NCBI GenBank assembly: GCA_023150875.1
Contig: JAKLKC010000027.1
Coordinates: 291-64,290, forward strand
Source: Myxococcota bacterium
GTDB lineage: Bacteria > Myxococcota_A > UBA796 > UBA9615 > JAKLKC01
Reading direction: 5' to 3'
Length of the DNA: 64,000 nucleotides
Below, in pieces: positions 1-7,407 of this stretch. The position numbers were made by a program, and so were the translations under genes. Every line of letters begins with the position of its first letter. Position 1 is the first letter of the stretch. The notes under the pieces are model-generated. The model was not told where the DNA came from, did not search any database, and worked only from the letters and a program-made list of their open reading frames with translations.

Positions 1-45
1 CTGGCGCTGGAGCGTGCGCGCAGCTCGTCCCCGGAGGAGCGGTGA
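1..45 (+). CDS. C-terminal fragment of an unidentified prophage gene
   Basis: Only the last 14 codons and a TGA at 43-45 are in the window; they read LALERARSSSPEER. The stop overlaps the GTG start of the next gene by four bases (GTGA), the same coupling seen between the following genes. It is therefore probably the end of a real upstream gene in the same operon. Nothing can be said about function. Confidence 0.35.
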   Translation: MALERARSSSPEER

Positions 46-368
46 CCGGGCGGACGCTCCGCCGCCGGGCGCCTGCGCCCCGTGTTCCCCCGGCGTCGGG
101 GGCCCTGGGCGGGTCCCTCCTCGTCGGCCAGGCCGTGCGGTGGCGCGCCCGCTCCTCCGCCCCCTGGGAGGCCGGCCGGATCGTCCGGCTCCTGCTGGTG
201 ACCGGCCGCGGCACCAGCGAGCTGGAGGAGGCGAACCTGGACGCGCTGGGGCCGTCCCTCGTCCGTCGCCTCCAGGTGGTGGTCCAGCCGCCCCGCGGCC
301 GTCCCCGCGTGCTCCGCCCGGCGGAGCACCAGGTCCTTGCCGACGACGACGCCCGGGGGGCCCGGTGA
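42..368 (+). CDS. Hypothetical protein, 108 aa, in the prophage early operon
   Basis: GTG start at 42 with GGAGGAG just upstream. The product is small and Arg/Pro-rich at the start (residues 1-20), then mixed, with no recognisable domain, signal or membrane segment. It overlaps the upstream gene fragment and the downstream sigma-factor gene by four bases each, so it is probably translationally coupled to both. The frame is supported mainly by this operon packing. In DNA this GC rich a chance open frame of 108 codons is possible, so confidence is moderate. Confidence 0.45.
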   Translation: MTGRTLRRRAPAPRVPPASGALGGSLLVGQAVRWRARSSAPWEAGRIVRLLLVTGRGTSELEEANLDALGPSLVRRLQVVVQPPRGRPRVLRPAEHQVLADDDARGAR

Positions 369-991
369 GCGCCGACCTCTCCCCCGTCTACGCCCGGGCG
401 CTGGGACGGTGCGCGCCCCTGTCCCGGGAGGAGGAGGCCGAGCTGGCGAGGCGCTACCAGGCCGGGGACCGGGAGGCCGGGGATCGGCTGGTCCAGGCGA
501 ACCTCCGCGGCGCCTTCCTCGTCGCTCGGCGGTACGCCTGGTCGGGCATCGATTTGGACGACCTGGTGCAGGTGGCGGCCCTGGGGCTTCTGGACGCCAT
601 CCCACGGTTCAACCCGGCCCGCGGCATGCGCCTGCTGACCTACGCGACCTGGCACATGCGGGGCAAGCTGCACCGGGCGATGGCCCGGGGCGCCTCCCTC
701 GACGCCGGGGATCGCGCCTGGCGCCACGCCACGCTCCCCGACGAGGAGGGGGATCCGGAGGATGCGCTGCTCGCCGAGGAGGGCAACCGCGCCGCTCGCC
801 ACGACGTCGCCGCGGCGCTGAACGGCCTCCCCCCTCGGGAGCGCCGGGTCCTGGAGGGCCTGTACCTGGCCGATCCCCCGCTCCGGCGGGCGGACCTCGC
901 CGCGGAGCTGGGGGTCAGCCGGCAGCGCGTGCAGCAGCTCGACCACCGCGCCCGCGGGCGGCTCCGGCGCGCGCTCGAGGTGCCGGCATGA
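365..991 (+). CDS. Sigma-70 family RNA polymerase sigma factor, element-encoded
   Basis: The 208-aa product starts at GTG 365, overlapping the previous stop (GTGA). Residues about 18-50 look like region 1.2 (PLSREEEAELARRYQAGDR). Region 2 follows at about 42-105, with DLDDLVQVAALGLLDAIPRF and LLTYATWHMRGKLHRAM covering the core-binding and -10 recognition helices. Region 4 at about 148-205 ends in the -35-binding helix-turn-helix (RADLAAELGVSRQRVQQL). There is no sigma region 1.1 and region 3 is very short, so it is a compact RpoH- or sporulation-like type. Lying in a prophage operon, it probably redirects host polymerase to the element's own promoters. ATG of the next gene overlaps its stop. 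Confidence 0.85.
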   Translation: MSADLSPVYARALGRCAPLSREEEAELARRYQAGDREAGDRLVQANLRGAFLVARRYAWSGIDLDDLVQVAALGLLDAIPRFNPARGMRLLTYATWHMRGKLHRAMARGASLDAGDRAWRHATLPDEEGDPEDALLAEEGNRAARHDVAAALNGLPPRERRVLEGLYLADPPLRRADLAAELGVSRQRVQQLDHRARGRLRRALEVPA

Positions 992-2016
992 GCGCGGCCG
1001 CTTCGAGCGTGCGCCCCCTGGACGTTCTCCGGTGGGTGACGGACTCGGACCTGAGCCTGAAGGTCCGTGGGGTCCTCTTCGGGCTGCTCCGGTTCGCGGA
1101 CGCCCGCTGGACGTGCTGGCCGTCCGTGGGCCGGCTGGGGAAGGCGGCGGGGATCACGGAGCGGCACGCCCGGTTCGCGCTTCGGGAGCTCGAGGCCCGC
1201 GGCCTGGTGGAGACCGAGTTCCACAAGGGCCGGGTGTCCCAGTACCAGCTCCGCGCCGAGGCCATGAACCCGCGGAGGGCCGCGGCGCCCCGGCCCTCGC
1301 CGGCCCGCCCCGTCCCGCCCCGCCCCGGGCCCGCACCGGCCCCCTCCCGCGGCGCCACCCGCCTGGAACGCCTCGCCCGGGTGGACGTGTCCGCGCCGGG
1401 CCGGGCCGCGGTGGTCGAGGTCTTCCGCCGGATCGCCGCCACCGGCGCGGCCTGGCCCCGGGACTACGACACGGACGCGGGGCTCGACGCCGCCGTGGGC
1501 GCCTTCGCCGAGGTCTTCCGGGGCGAGGACCTCTCGGAGCTGCTGGACGGCGTCACGAGCTGGATGGGCCGCTCCCGCTTTCCCTGGCCCCGGCCCTTCG
1601 AGGTCCTGGCCGCGGCTCGGGAGCTCCGGGCCCGCCGGCAGGCGGCGGCCCCCGTGGAGACGTCCGCCGAGGACCTGGTCCGCGTCCTCGTCGAGGAGGC
1701 CCGGCGCGTCGACGAGCGGGACCGCCGCGCCGGCGACGTCCTGCGCGCCCTCGCCGCCCGCCCGCGGATCGACGGGCGCGACGCCGAAGACCTGATCCGG
1801 CAGGCGGCGGCCGACTACTACCGGGACCGGTGGGATGCGCTCTCGCCGGAGGAGCAGGAGGCGCGGCGGCGGGCCATCACCGTCTCCCAGGGCCAGCGCC
1901 TCCGCTCCATGACCGCTGCCGCCCGGGAGGACACGGTGCTGGTCCTGGCGCTGCAGGCCCTGCAGGCCGAGGACCCCGTGCTCGATCCTGATCGCCTGGT
2001 GCTGCTGCTGGAGTAG
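988..2016 (+). CDS. Winged-helix protein, replication-initiator-like
   Basis: 342 aa from ATG 988 (ATGA overlap with the sigma gene). Residues about 10-90 form a helix-turn-helix of the type found in phage and plasmid replication proteins (HTH_36-like): PSVGRLGKAAGITERHARFA, then LRELEARGLVETEFHKG and a wing. A Pro/Arg-rich linker (about 95-125) leads to a helical C-terminal half with no recognised motif; no helicase Walker motif is visible. Phage replication proteins of the O/DnaD type share this plan. The noncoding stretch that follows carries repeated sequences that could be its binding sites. It could instead be a transcription regulator. Confidence 0.55.
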   Translation: MSAAASSVRPLDVLRWVTDSDLSLKVRGVLFGLLRFADARWTCWPSVGRLGKAAGITERHARFALRELEARGLVETEFHKGRVSQYQLRAEAMNPRRAAAPRPSPARPVPPRPGPAPAPSRGATRLERLARVDVSAPGRAAVVEVFRRIAATGAAWPRDYDTDAGLDAAVGAFAEVFRGEDLSELLDGVTSWMGRSRFPWPRPFEVLAAARELRARRQAAAPVETSAEDLVRVLVEEARRVDERDRRAGDVLRALAARPRIDGRDAEDLIRQAAADYYRDRWDALSPEEQEARRRAITVSQGQRLRSMTAAAREDTVLVLALQALQAEDPVLDPDRLVLLLE

Positions 2017-2389
2017 CGGCCCCCCTCTCCTCCTCCTCTCGTCCCCCTCCCCTCCCCTCGGCGACGCCGGAACGGCCCACCCATGGCCGCGGTGTGCCCG
2101 CCCGGGCCGAATTCGGGCCCGATTTCCCCCTCTCGTCCCCGCTCGTCCCTCCCGACCTCCCGCCGGCACCGGCCGGAGCCCTTCGTCGGCCTGAACCCCG
2201 GATCGGAGGTCCAGGGGCGTCGGACCGTCGATCCGGGGTGTGGGGGACCGTCGATCCGGGGTCCTTCTATTAGGATCAACTGCCCATGGAACTGCCCATG
2301 GAAGCGGGGGCGGCCAGGGGGCCGCCGGAACGCGCTCGCGGGTGAAGGAGGGTGGCTGTGGAGGAGGCGGAAGCGGGCGGAAAGCGCTG
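2017..2389. repeat. Intergenic region with direct and inverted repeats: candidate origin or operator
   Basis: 373 bases without a credible gene between the replication-type gene and the toxin-antitoxin pair. The 17-base word GACCGTCGATCCGGGGT occurs at 2223-2239 and 2246-2262, 23 bases apart, and a diverged copy in inverted orientation lies at about 2202-2218. The 12-base word AACTGCCCATGG is repeated head to tail at 2279-2302. A CCGAATTCGG palindrome inside a longer GC-rich inverted repeat lies near 2103-2120. Iterated sites beside a replication gene suggest an origin or an autoregulatory operator. This is inference from position and repetition only. Confidence 0.45.
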
Positions 2390-2881
2390 TTACCGTCGGC
2401 GGCGCAGGATCTCCCGGACCATCCTGTCGGAGCACCAGAGGCCTGCGGAGCGGAGGTCGGCCACCAGATCACGCGCGCTGGGATGCAGGCCTGCCTTCTC
2501 GGCGAGCAGGGCGAGGCCGATGCAACCGACCGGTAGGAGCCCTTCAGCCTCGGCCAGGACCCTGCCTGCGGCGTCGTCGATGAGGACGTACCGGACCGCC
2601 TGTTCGACGGCGAGAGCTACCGCCGCCGCCTCGCCGACGTCCACGTTCGGGCGGCGGCAGAACTCGGCGATCCGCTGTTCGTCCACCACCCCCACGCTTC
2701 TCGGCCAGCCGGCGCAGCGGAAGGCGGCGAGCAGCTCGCGTTGACCCGGGGCACCGGGCCGGGCTTGGGTTTCCGCCCAGACCTCTGGCGGAACGATCAC
2801 CCGCGGGTAGAGCGCCCTGAGGACCTCGAGGTGACCGCTCGCCGCGAAGCGGATGAGCGGCGACGCGTCGGCGACGACGTA
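2390..2881 (-). CDS. PIN-domain toxin, VapC/DUF3368-like, without a visible start codon
   Basis: The frame encodes about 163 residues of a PIN-domain ribonuclease of the DUF3368 type. VVADASPLIRFAASGHLEVL carries the first catalytic Asp, then VIVPPEVWAE, then DVGEAAAVALAVE and VLIDDAAGRVLAE with the other acidic residues, then PVGCIGLALLAEKAGL. These toxins cleave RNA and are neutralised by the partner antitoxin, which here lies just upstream on the same strand. No ATG, GTG, TTG or CTG occurs in frame before the conserved domain; the frame is open far upstream in a shadow of the antitoxin. It is the -1 frame relative to the antitoxin, so a one-base lesion or sequencing error, or an antitoxin-toxin frameshift fusion, is likely. 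Confidence 0.6.
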   Translation of the reverse strand, partial: YVVADASPLIRFAASGHLEVLRALYPRVIVPPEVWAETQARPGAPGQRELLAAFRCAGWPRSVGVVDEQRIAEFCRRPNVDVGEAAAVALAVEQAVRYVLIDDAAGRVLAEAEGLLPVGCIGLALLAEKAGLHPSARDLVADLRSAGLWCSDRMVREILRRRR

Positions 2882-3213
2882 CCCTCCGCCGTGATCTGAT
2901 GGACCGCCTTGATCTCCTTGCGGATGTACGCCTCGTCGATGGGGCTCCTGTACCCCGCCGCGTCGAGCTGGCGCACCAGCTCCCCAGGATCGATGTCGAG
3001 CAGGCGTGAAGCCCGGTCGATGTCCATCGCTCCGGCCTGCAGCAGCTCGAACAGGAGCGGGCGCAGGTCTTCCCCGCTGAGCGCCAGGTCGAGGGGGACG
3101 ACGACGCCGACGATCCGTCCACGGGAGGTGATGAGCGAAACCCGCCCCTCCCGCAGGTCCCGGAGCAGTTTCGCCGTCCGGGTCTTCAGCTCGCTCGCCT
3201 TGAAGGTGGGCAT
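2797..3213 (-). CDS. Antitoxin, Phd-like N-terminus, partner of the PIN toxin
   Basis: ATG at 3213 preceded by AGGAG at six bases. The N-terminus MPTFKASELKTRTAKLLRDL, followed by LITSRGRIVGVVVPLD, is a Phd/YefM-type DNA-binding fold. The next part (about 45-110), including DIDRASRLLDIDPGELVRQL, is a helical segment typical of antitoxins paired with DUF3368 PIN toxins. After about residue 111 the sequence becomes Ser/Arg-rich and overlaps the toxin in another frame, so the natural C-terminus may be near 2880 and the tail to 2797 an artefact of the same frame problem that removes the toxin's start. The pair probably serves element maintenance or superinfection control. Confidence 0.65.
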   Translation of the reverse strand: MPTFKASELKTRTAKLLRDLREGRVSLITSRGRIVGVVVPLDLALSGEDLRPLLFELLQAGAMDIDRASRLLDIDPGELVRQLDAAGYRSPIDEAYIRKEIKAVHQITAEGTSSPTRRRSSASRRAVTSRSSGRSTRG

Positions 3214-3222
3214 GCGCGTCTC

Positions 3223-3242
3223 CTGTACCCCTACTGTACCCC
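3223..3242 (-). promoter_or_regulatory. Tandem repeat operator candidate in front of the antitoxin
   Basis: On the coding (minus) strand GGGGTACAG is repeated twice, separated by TA, directly upstream of and partly overlapping the antitoxin ribosome-binding site. Antitoxins of this type usually repress their own operon by binding such repeats. Only the repetition and the position support this. Confidence 0.4.
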
Positions 3243-3296
3243 CGGGGGGCGGCGATGGCCAAGACCCCGCGGGGGCCCGGCGCGGCGGCCGGGGGC

Positions 3297-4085
3297 CTAC
3301 CCACCGCCGACCCCGCCGTCAGGGGCGGCGCCGAGAAGGCCCCCGCCCGCGGCGGCGCCGGCGATGTGCTGCATGGCGATCGGCACCAACATGGGCGCGA
3401 GCTGCTCCAGCAGGCGGTTCACCAGGCCGTTGTCCACGTCGGCGGGCGCCTCCATCACCACGGGGAGCTCCGGGGCGGCGGCCACGGCGCTGGTGGCGAT
3501 CTCCTGGGCAGCGCGCTGCGCCTCCTGGGCCTGGTCCAACGCCTCGTGGTGCATGGCGGCGGTGCGCTCGAGGACCCGTCCGTTGACGTCCAGGGCCCGG
3601 GTCATGGCGTCCAGGGCCGGCTGGCCCGCCCCGAGGGCCCGGTCCACCAGGCGGTCGTACCGCGCCGCCTGTCGCTCCTGGTGCTCCAGGAAGAGCTGGA
3701 GGGGCACGTTGACCTCGGCCGGGACCTCGGCGCGGCGCTGGGGCCGAGCCGGCGAGGGGCGAGGCCCGGCCGGGACGGGGGCGAGGGGGCGGGCGGCGGC
3801 CTCTTCCGGGGCGTCGACCTCGTCCGGGCCGTCGGACGACGGGGCGCCGAGGTCCTGAACGGCGAACGTGCGGGAGGACGCCTTGGCGCCCACCCACAGC
3901 CGCACCATGCACGACTCCGCCCCGAGCTGCGCGACGAGGGCCAGGACCTCGCCGGCGATGACCTCCGGATCGGCGTCGATGTCCTGTTCGACGATCCAGC
4001 TCGCACGGGTCCTGCCGCCGGTGACGACGGAGACCCGTTCGGTGCCGTCGAGGTTGATGGCGATCCAGTCGACGAGCTGTTGCAT
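3297..4085 (-). CDS. Hypothetical protein, 262 aa, opposite to the structural genes
   Basis: ATG at 4085 opens MQQLVDWIAINLDGTERVSV; GGGAG lies upstream. Residues 1-80 look like a small alpha/beta domain (VVTGGRTRASWIVEQD, then VLALVAQLGAESCMVRLWVG). A Pro/Ala-rich linker (about 95-130) follows, then a helical coiled-coil-like region (LFLEHQERQAARYDRLVDRA). The hydrophobic Gly/Ala-rich end (LAPMLVPIAMQHIAGAAAGG) could interact with a membrane. No family is recognised. It is divergent from the structural gene block and shares its intergenic region with it. It may be a virion-associated or host-interaction protein; that is a guess. Confidence 0.6.
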   Translation of the reverse strand: MQQLVDWIAINLDGTERVSVVTGGRTRASWIVEQDIDADPEVIAGEVLALVAQLGAESCMVRLWVGAKASSRTFAVQDLGAPSSDGPDEVDAPEEAAARPLAPVPAGPRPSPARPQRRAEVPAEVNVPLQLFLEHQERQAARYDRLVDRALGAGQPALDAMTRALDVNGRVLERTAAMHHEALDQAQEAQRAAQEIATSAVAAAPELPVVMEAPADVDNGLVNRLLEQLAPMLVPIAMQHIAGAAAGGGLLGAAPDGGVGGG

Positions 4086-4236
4086 GCGTGGGTGCGCTCC
4101 CGTCCCGAACAGTGGCGGGCCGTGGGGTGCGTCGCAAGCTGCGCCGCGAATCGCGCATGCACGCACGGCGGTAGCGTGCGCGGCGCACGCCGCCATTGTG
4201 GGGACGCACCCGGCACCATCAGGAGCAGTTCCGCAC
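4086..4236. promoter_or_regulatory. Divergent regulatory region with a perfect inverted repeat
   Basis: The 151 bases between two divergent prophage genes contain GCGTGCGC-G-GCGCACGC at 4174-4190, perfect eight-base arms around one central base. Related half-sites lie just to the left (GCGCATGCACGC near 4153-4164). The position is right for an operator or for promoters serving both transcription units, perhaps read by the element's own sigma factor. No clear -35/-10 pair was recognised. Confidence 0.4.
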
Positions 4237-4977
4237 ATGGCCAAGACCGCGACCGCGACGAAGAGCGCCCCCAAGGGGAACGCCACCGGCTCCGCCTCCC
4301 TCCCCGCCGTGCGGCGGGGCCCCTCGCCCGCGATGCAGAAGGCGCTGGACCAGGCCCAGAAGGCCGCCGCGCACGCCCGGACGAAGGTGCAGCAGGAGAA
4401 GGCGACGCTGCAGACGGTGGGCGTCATCACCCTGGCCAGCGCCGGCGCCAGCTACATGAGCGTCAAGCGGCCGAAGATCATGGGTCTCGACTCGCGCCTG
4501 GTCGCGGGTCTGGGAGCCCTGGTCGCGAACGCCTACCTGAAGGGCAAGACCAAGGGCCTGGTGCTGGCCGGGGCCGTGGGAGCGCTCGCCTCCTACGCCT
4601 CCGACATCGGCAAGGGCATCTCCGGCGACCCGGGTTCGGGCGTCGGCGCCATGCCGGACCCCGAGATGTACGGGGAGGACTACGGCCGCGGGCCGAGGTT
4701 CCGGCGCCGCCGGGCCGACCTGATCGAGGGCGAGGACTTCGGGGACGACTTCGGGGCGAAGCGCCGGCGGGGCCGCCGCCGCCCGAAGAGCAAGGCCGAG
4801 ATGGCCAAGCACGTCGCCAGCCTGGAGGCCAAGGTGCGCGCCGAGAGGCGCCGCGCCGCCGCCGCGGAGAAGACGGCCGAGGAGGCCATCACCGCGCTGG
4901 AGCAGGCGGACACCGACGAGGCGGACGTGGTCGTCGAGGGCGAGTACGAGGGCGAGTTCGAGGGAGACGACGAGTAG
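4237..4977 (+). CDS. Membrane-associated prophage protein with coiled coil and acidic tail
   Basis: 246 aa; ATG at 4237 preceded by AGGAG. Residues 1-35 are basic and Ser/Thr/Ala-rich, 30-60 predicted helical. Residues about 65-130 hold two or three hydrophobic segments (GVITLASAGASYMSV, SRLVAGLGALVANAYL, GLVLAGAVGALASYASDIG). An Arg/Lys-rich stretch (about 150-190), a coiled coil (MAKHVASLEAKVRAERRRAA) and an acidic tail (EYEGEFEGDDE) follow. It starts the presumed structural block. The mix of hydrophobic helices and charged arms would fit a protein of a membrane-containing virion, but no known family is recognised. Confidence 0.6.
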   Translation: MAKTATATKSAPKGNATGSASLPAVRRGPSPAMQKALDQAQKAAAHARTKVQQEKATLQTVGVITLASAGASYMSVKRPKIMGLDSRLVAGLGALVANAYLKGKTKGLVLAGAVGALASYASDIGKGISGDPGSGVGAMPDPEMYGEDYGRGPRFRRRRADLIEGEDFGDDFGAKRRRGRRRPKSKAEMAKHVASLEAKVRAERRRAAAAEKTAEEAITALEQADTDEADVVVEGEYEGEFEGDDE

Positions 4978-5056
4978 ACCGCGCCCCCGAGGAGACGACC
5001 TCGGCGGCGACCCAACAGCATTCAGCGCGGGCCCTGGGCCCGCTCGGACAAGCGCC

Positions 5057-5626
5057 ATGGACGACTACGGGGACGACGACTACGGGGAAGACTACGGGGA
5101 CGACTACGGGGACGACGACGTCGGGGACGACGACGTCGGCGACGACGACTTCGGGGCGCGCCGGCGCCGGCGCCGGACCTCCAGGCGGGGCAGCGGGGGG
5201 AGCCGCCTGTCGGCGCTCCAGGCGCGCCTGAAGCGGCGGGCCCGCACGCAGAAGCTCGCCGAGCAGCGGCTGATCACGGTGGGGCCGTTCCAGTTCACGG
5301 CCGACGGGTCGCTCAGCGCGGCCACGGTGGTGCAGGGACCCACCCTCATCAAGTCCGTGCGGTCGGTGGTCACCGCCGGCGGCGGCGCCACCGGCGGCGA
5401 GGTGGTCATCACCGACATGTCGGCGGGCCGCAAGCAGCTCCTCGGAAACGAGGGAGAGCTCCCGGCGATCTTCCTGCAGGGGTCGAACAACATCGGGCGC
5501 CAGCTCAGCAACTTCAAGCTCACCACGGGGCAGAGCCTCGCGGCGGACATGAAGGCCACCGGCATCGGCGCCGGCGAGTCCGTGGACGTCTACCTCATCT
5601 TCGAGGCGTACGACCTGGCGGGCTGA
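5057..5626 (+). CDS. Candidate coat protein 1 (acidic repeat, basic patch, beta-rich domain)
   Basis: 189 aa from ATG 5057. Residues 1-33 are a repeated Asp/Gly/Tyr sequence (DDYGDDDYGEDYGDD, then DDDVG units), encoded by short tandem DNA repeats at 5057-5155. Residues 34-75 are strongly basic (RRRRRRTSRR), suited to nucleic-acid contact. Residues about 80-189 are beta-rich with alternating hydrophobic residues (LITVGPFQFTADGSLSAATV to VDVYLIFEAYDLAG), the size of one jelly-roll. A basic arm plus beta-sandwich is common in viral coat proteins. It sits directly before a second beta-rich protein of similar size. Coat function is inferred, not shown by homology. Confidence 0.5.
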   Translation: MDDYGDDDYGEDYGDDYGDDDVGDDDVGDDDFGARRRRRRTSRRGSGGSRLSALQARLKRRARTQKLAEQRLITVGPFQFTADGSLSAATVVQGPTLIKSVRSVVTAGGGATGGEVVITDMSAGRKQLLGNEGELPAIFLQGSNNIGRQLSNFKLTTGQSLAADMKATGIGAGESVDVYLIFEAYDLAG

Positions 5627-5653
5627 GTCCCCAAGAGCCGGTAGGAGGTGGGC

Positions 5654-6292
5654 ATGGCCCGAGGCCTCGCAGCGCGGACCGTTCCCCTTCCTGCCGGCTC
5701 CACCACCGATCCGCAGGTCGCGGGTACCCCCTGGACGCCGGTCGTCTCCTGGACGGCCACCGACGAGGGGCAGCCCTGCACCGTGTGGCTCCGGTCTACC
5801 GTGGGGACCTGGTTCCGGGTCCGGTGGACCTTCGCCGACGCCACCAACCAGTACGTGTACGTGTCGGTGTCCGGGGGCGGCGGGGAGCGGATCCAGCTCA
5901 ACGCGGCCAACGTCATCGTGGACGCCGTCGCCATGGACGGCGCCTCGGCGGGCCAGGCGTTCGCGGGGATCGGACACGGGACCTTCCCGCGGGCCAACTT
6001 CCAGGCACCCGTGTTTGACCTGGTGCTTCCAGTCAACACCGCCGGCGTGCCTCCCACCGGCAAGTGCGCCCTGCAGAGGGTGCCTCCGTGGGTGTCGTGG
6101 GTGTCGGTGGACGGCACCGGCGTGTCGGGGCTCGTGTCGGCGACCCTCAACCTGTACGACGCGCGGGGGTTGCGGTCCGTGGCGTCCAGCGACCCGCAGT
6201 CCCTCGCGGGCGTCGACGAGGTCGACGTGCAGATCGAAACGACCGTGGCCGGAGCGTATGGCCTGCGCCTGGTATGGGGGCTGACCCTGTGA
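5654..6292 (+). CDS. Candidate coat protein 2 (all-beta, 212 aa)
   Basis: ATG at 5654 behind a strong AGGAGG. The product is almost entirely predicted beta strand: TPVVSWTATDEGQPCTVWLR, WFRVRWTFADATNQYVYVSV, RIQLNAANVIVDAVAMDG, ATLNLYDARGL and VQIETTVAGAYGLRLVWGL. It has no membrane helix and no signal. Two consecutive genes for small beta-sandwich proteins recall tailless phages whose capsids use two single jelly-roll proteins, but this is an inference from predicted fold and gene order. Its stop overlaps the next GTG (GTGA). Confidence 0.5.
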   Translation: MARGLAARTVPLPAGSTTDPQVAGTPWTPVVSWTATDEGQPCTVWLRSTVGTWFRVRWTFADATNQYVYVSVSGGGGERIQLNAANVIVDAVAMDGASAGQAFAGIGHGTFPRANFQAPVFDLVLPVNTAGVPPTGKCALQRVPPWVSWVSVDGTGVSGLVSATLNLYDARGLRSVASSDPQSLAGVDEVDVQIETTVAGAYGLRLVWGLTL

Positions 6293-6822
6293 CCTGGTCC
6301 TTGGACCTGAGCCAGTCTCCCGGGCCCCAGGGCGCGCTGCACCTGCTGCGCGGCCTGTTCGCGGCCGACGTGCGTTACCTCCGGACCCACCCGGGGGCCC
6401 AGCACCTGTACCGCGCCGGCGTGCGGTACCGGCGGGAGCGGGGGGAGGTCTGGCGGGACTACGGGCGGATCCTCGCCGCGGGGGCCGGGGACTGCGAGGA
6501 CCTGGCCTGCGCGTGCGCCGCCCTGCTCGTGGTGCGGGGGCCGGGCGTGCTGCCCCCGGGGGCGTGGGTGTCCGATGCCCCCGAGCGCACCGACGGCCAG
6601 CGGGCGCCGATGCGCTGGCGCCGCGGCGGCGCCGAGCTGCGAGACCAGCTCGAGGAGCCCGTCCGGGCGCGGCCGGCGCTGCTCCGGTGGGCGGGAGTCC
6701 GGGAGTCCGCGGACCGGCCGCCCGGAGACCAGTACCACGTGATCGTCGTCATCGAGCTACCCGAGGGCGGCCGGGCGGCGTGGGACCCTTCGCGGGACCT
6801 GGGGATGCGCGGAGATGCGTGA
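6289..6822 (+). CDS. Transglutaminase-like cysteine protease-fold protein
   Basis: 177 aa from GTG 6289, overlapping the previous stop by four bases. The motif AGDCEDLACACAALL (about residues 64-78) carries the catalytic Cys of transglutaminase-like proteins; the His follows in DQYHVIVVIEL and the Asp in AAWDPSRDLG, giving a plausible Cys-His-Asp triad. Such proteins act as proteases or cross-linkers and occur in several phage structural modules. Here it may process a coat or scaffold protein or modify the host envelope. The triad order and spacing are visible; the substrate is unknown. Confidence 0.65.
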   Translation: MTWSLDLSQSPGPQGALHLLRGLFAADVRYLRTHPGAQHLYRAGVRYRRERGEVWRDYGRILAAGAGDCEDLACACAALLVVRGPGVLPPGAWVSDAPERTDGQRAPMRWRRGGAELRDQLEEPVRARPALLRWAGVRESADRPPGDQYHVIVVIELPEGGRAAWDPSRDLGMRGDA

Positions 6823-7006
6823 TTGGAGCCCGATGGTCGCGGCCGTTTCCGGCACCGGAGTGGGGGCCCTGCTCACCGAGCTGGTGCCGCTGCTCGACGC
6901 CAGCACCGAACGCCTGGCGCTGGTGCTGGCGTGCGGGTCCATGTCCATGGCCATCCAGTGCCACGCCGAGCGTGCACGTGCTCGGCGAAGGGAAGACGAG
7001 CGATGA
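6815..7006 (+). CDS. Small one-helix membrane protein, 63 aa
   Basis: ATG at 6815 overlaps the previous gene by eight bases; GGAG lies just before. The middle (VGALLTELVPLLDASTERLA, then LVLACGSMSMAI) is hydrophobic enough for one or two membrane segments; the tail is basic (ERARARRREDER). Size, a charged tail and a place before the lytic gene would suit a holin or a virion membrane protein. No family is recognised. Confidence 0.5.
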   Translation: MRDWSPMVAAVSGTGVGALLTELVPLLDASTERLALVLACGSMSMAIQCHAERARARRREDER

Positions 7007-7230
7007 ACCCGGTCAACCTGGCCCTGAAGGCCCTGGGCAAGAGGGCCGTGATGCTCATGCCCGGTGTGTTCCTGGTGACGCTGCCCTACGGGGAGCTGGG
7101 GCGCACGTGCGTGTGGCGGGTGTCGCCGCGGATCTGCATCGTGGCCCGCCCGAAGAGCGGGGAGGAGAAGACCGCGGGACCCGACGTCGGGGCCAAGGTG
7201 AAGGCCTGGATCCTCCGGGCGGTGGGGTAG
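7003..7230 (+). CDS. Small hypothetical prophage protein, 75 aa
   Basis: ATG at 7003 overlaps the previous stop (ATGA). One hydrophobic stretch (AVMLMPGVFLVTLPYGEL, about residues 15-32) is followed by a Cys/Arg-containing part and a basic C-terminus. No motif is recognised. Packing within the block supports it as a real gene. Confidence 0.5.
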   Translation: MNPVNLALKALGKRAVMLMPGVFLVTLPYGELGRTCVWRVSPRICIVARPKSGEEKTAGPDVGAKVKAWILRAVG

Positions 7231-7239
7231 GAGGTCGTC

Positions 7240-7407
7240 ATGCCGTGGATCATCCTCGTCGGCCTGTTCCTGCTGATGGCGGACAAGCGCCCGTCGGCCA
7301 AGCTCAAGGAGGAGGTGCAGCGGGCGAACGAGCAGCCGCAGGCCGCTCCGCCGTCGCAGCCGGCGACGGAGGCCCTGGCCGGTCACCCCCGGTGGAGGAG
7401 GCGGTAA
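7240..7407 (+). CDS. Very small membrane protein, 55 aa
   Basis: ATG at 7240 preceded by GTAGGAGGTC, an excellent ribosome-binding site, and a TAATG overlap with the next gene. The product begins MPWIILVGLFLLMADKRPSA, a single N-terminal membrane helix, followed by a charged and then Pro/Gln/Ala-rich tail ending GHPRWRRR. It is shorter than common gene-calling limits. It resembles the small minor membrane proteins encoded by membrane-containing phages in size and layout only. Confidence 0.55.
   Translation: MPWIILVGLFLLMADKRPSAKLKEEVQRANEQPQAAPPSQPATEALAGHPRWRRR

Noticed and set aside
640..2472. 610-codon minus-strand frame across the sigma and replication genes
   Set aside because: It is antisense to two genes with recognisable domains, is Pro/Arg/Gly-rich without motifs, and is a typical GC-rich shadow.
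3255..5231. 658-codon plus-strand frame over the divergent prophage genes
   Set aside because: It spans both a minus-strand gene and a plus-strand gene with good starts; its composition is that of a shadow frame.
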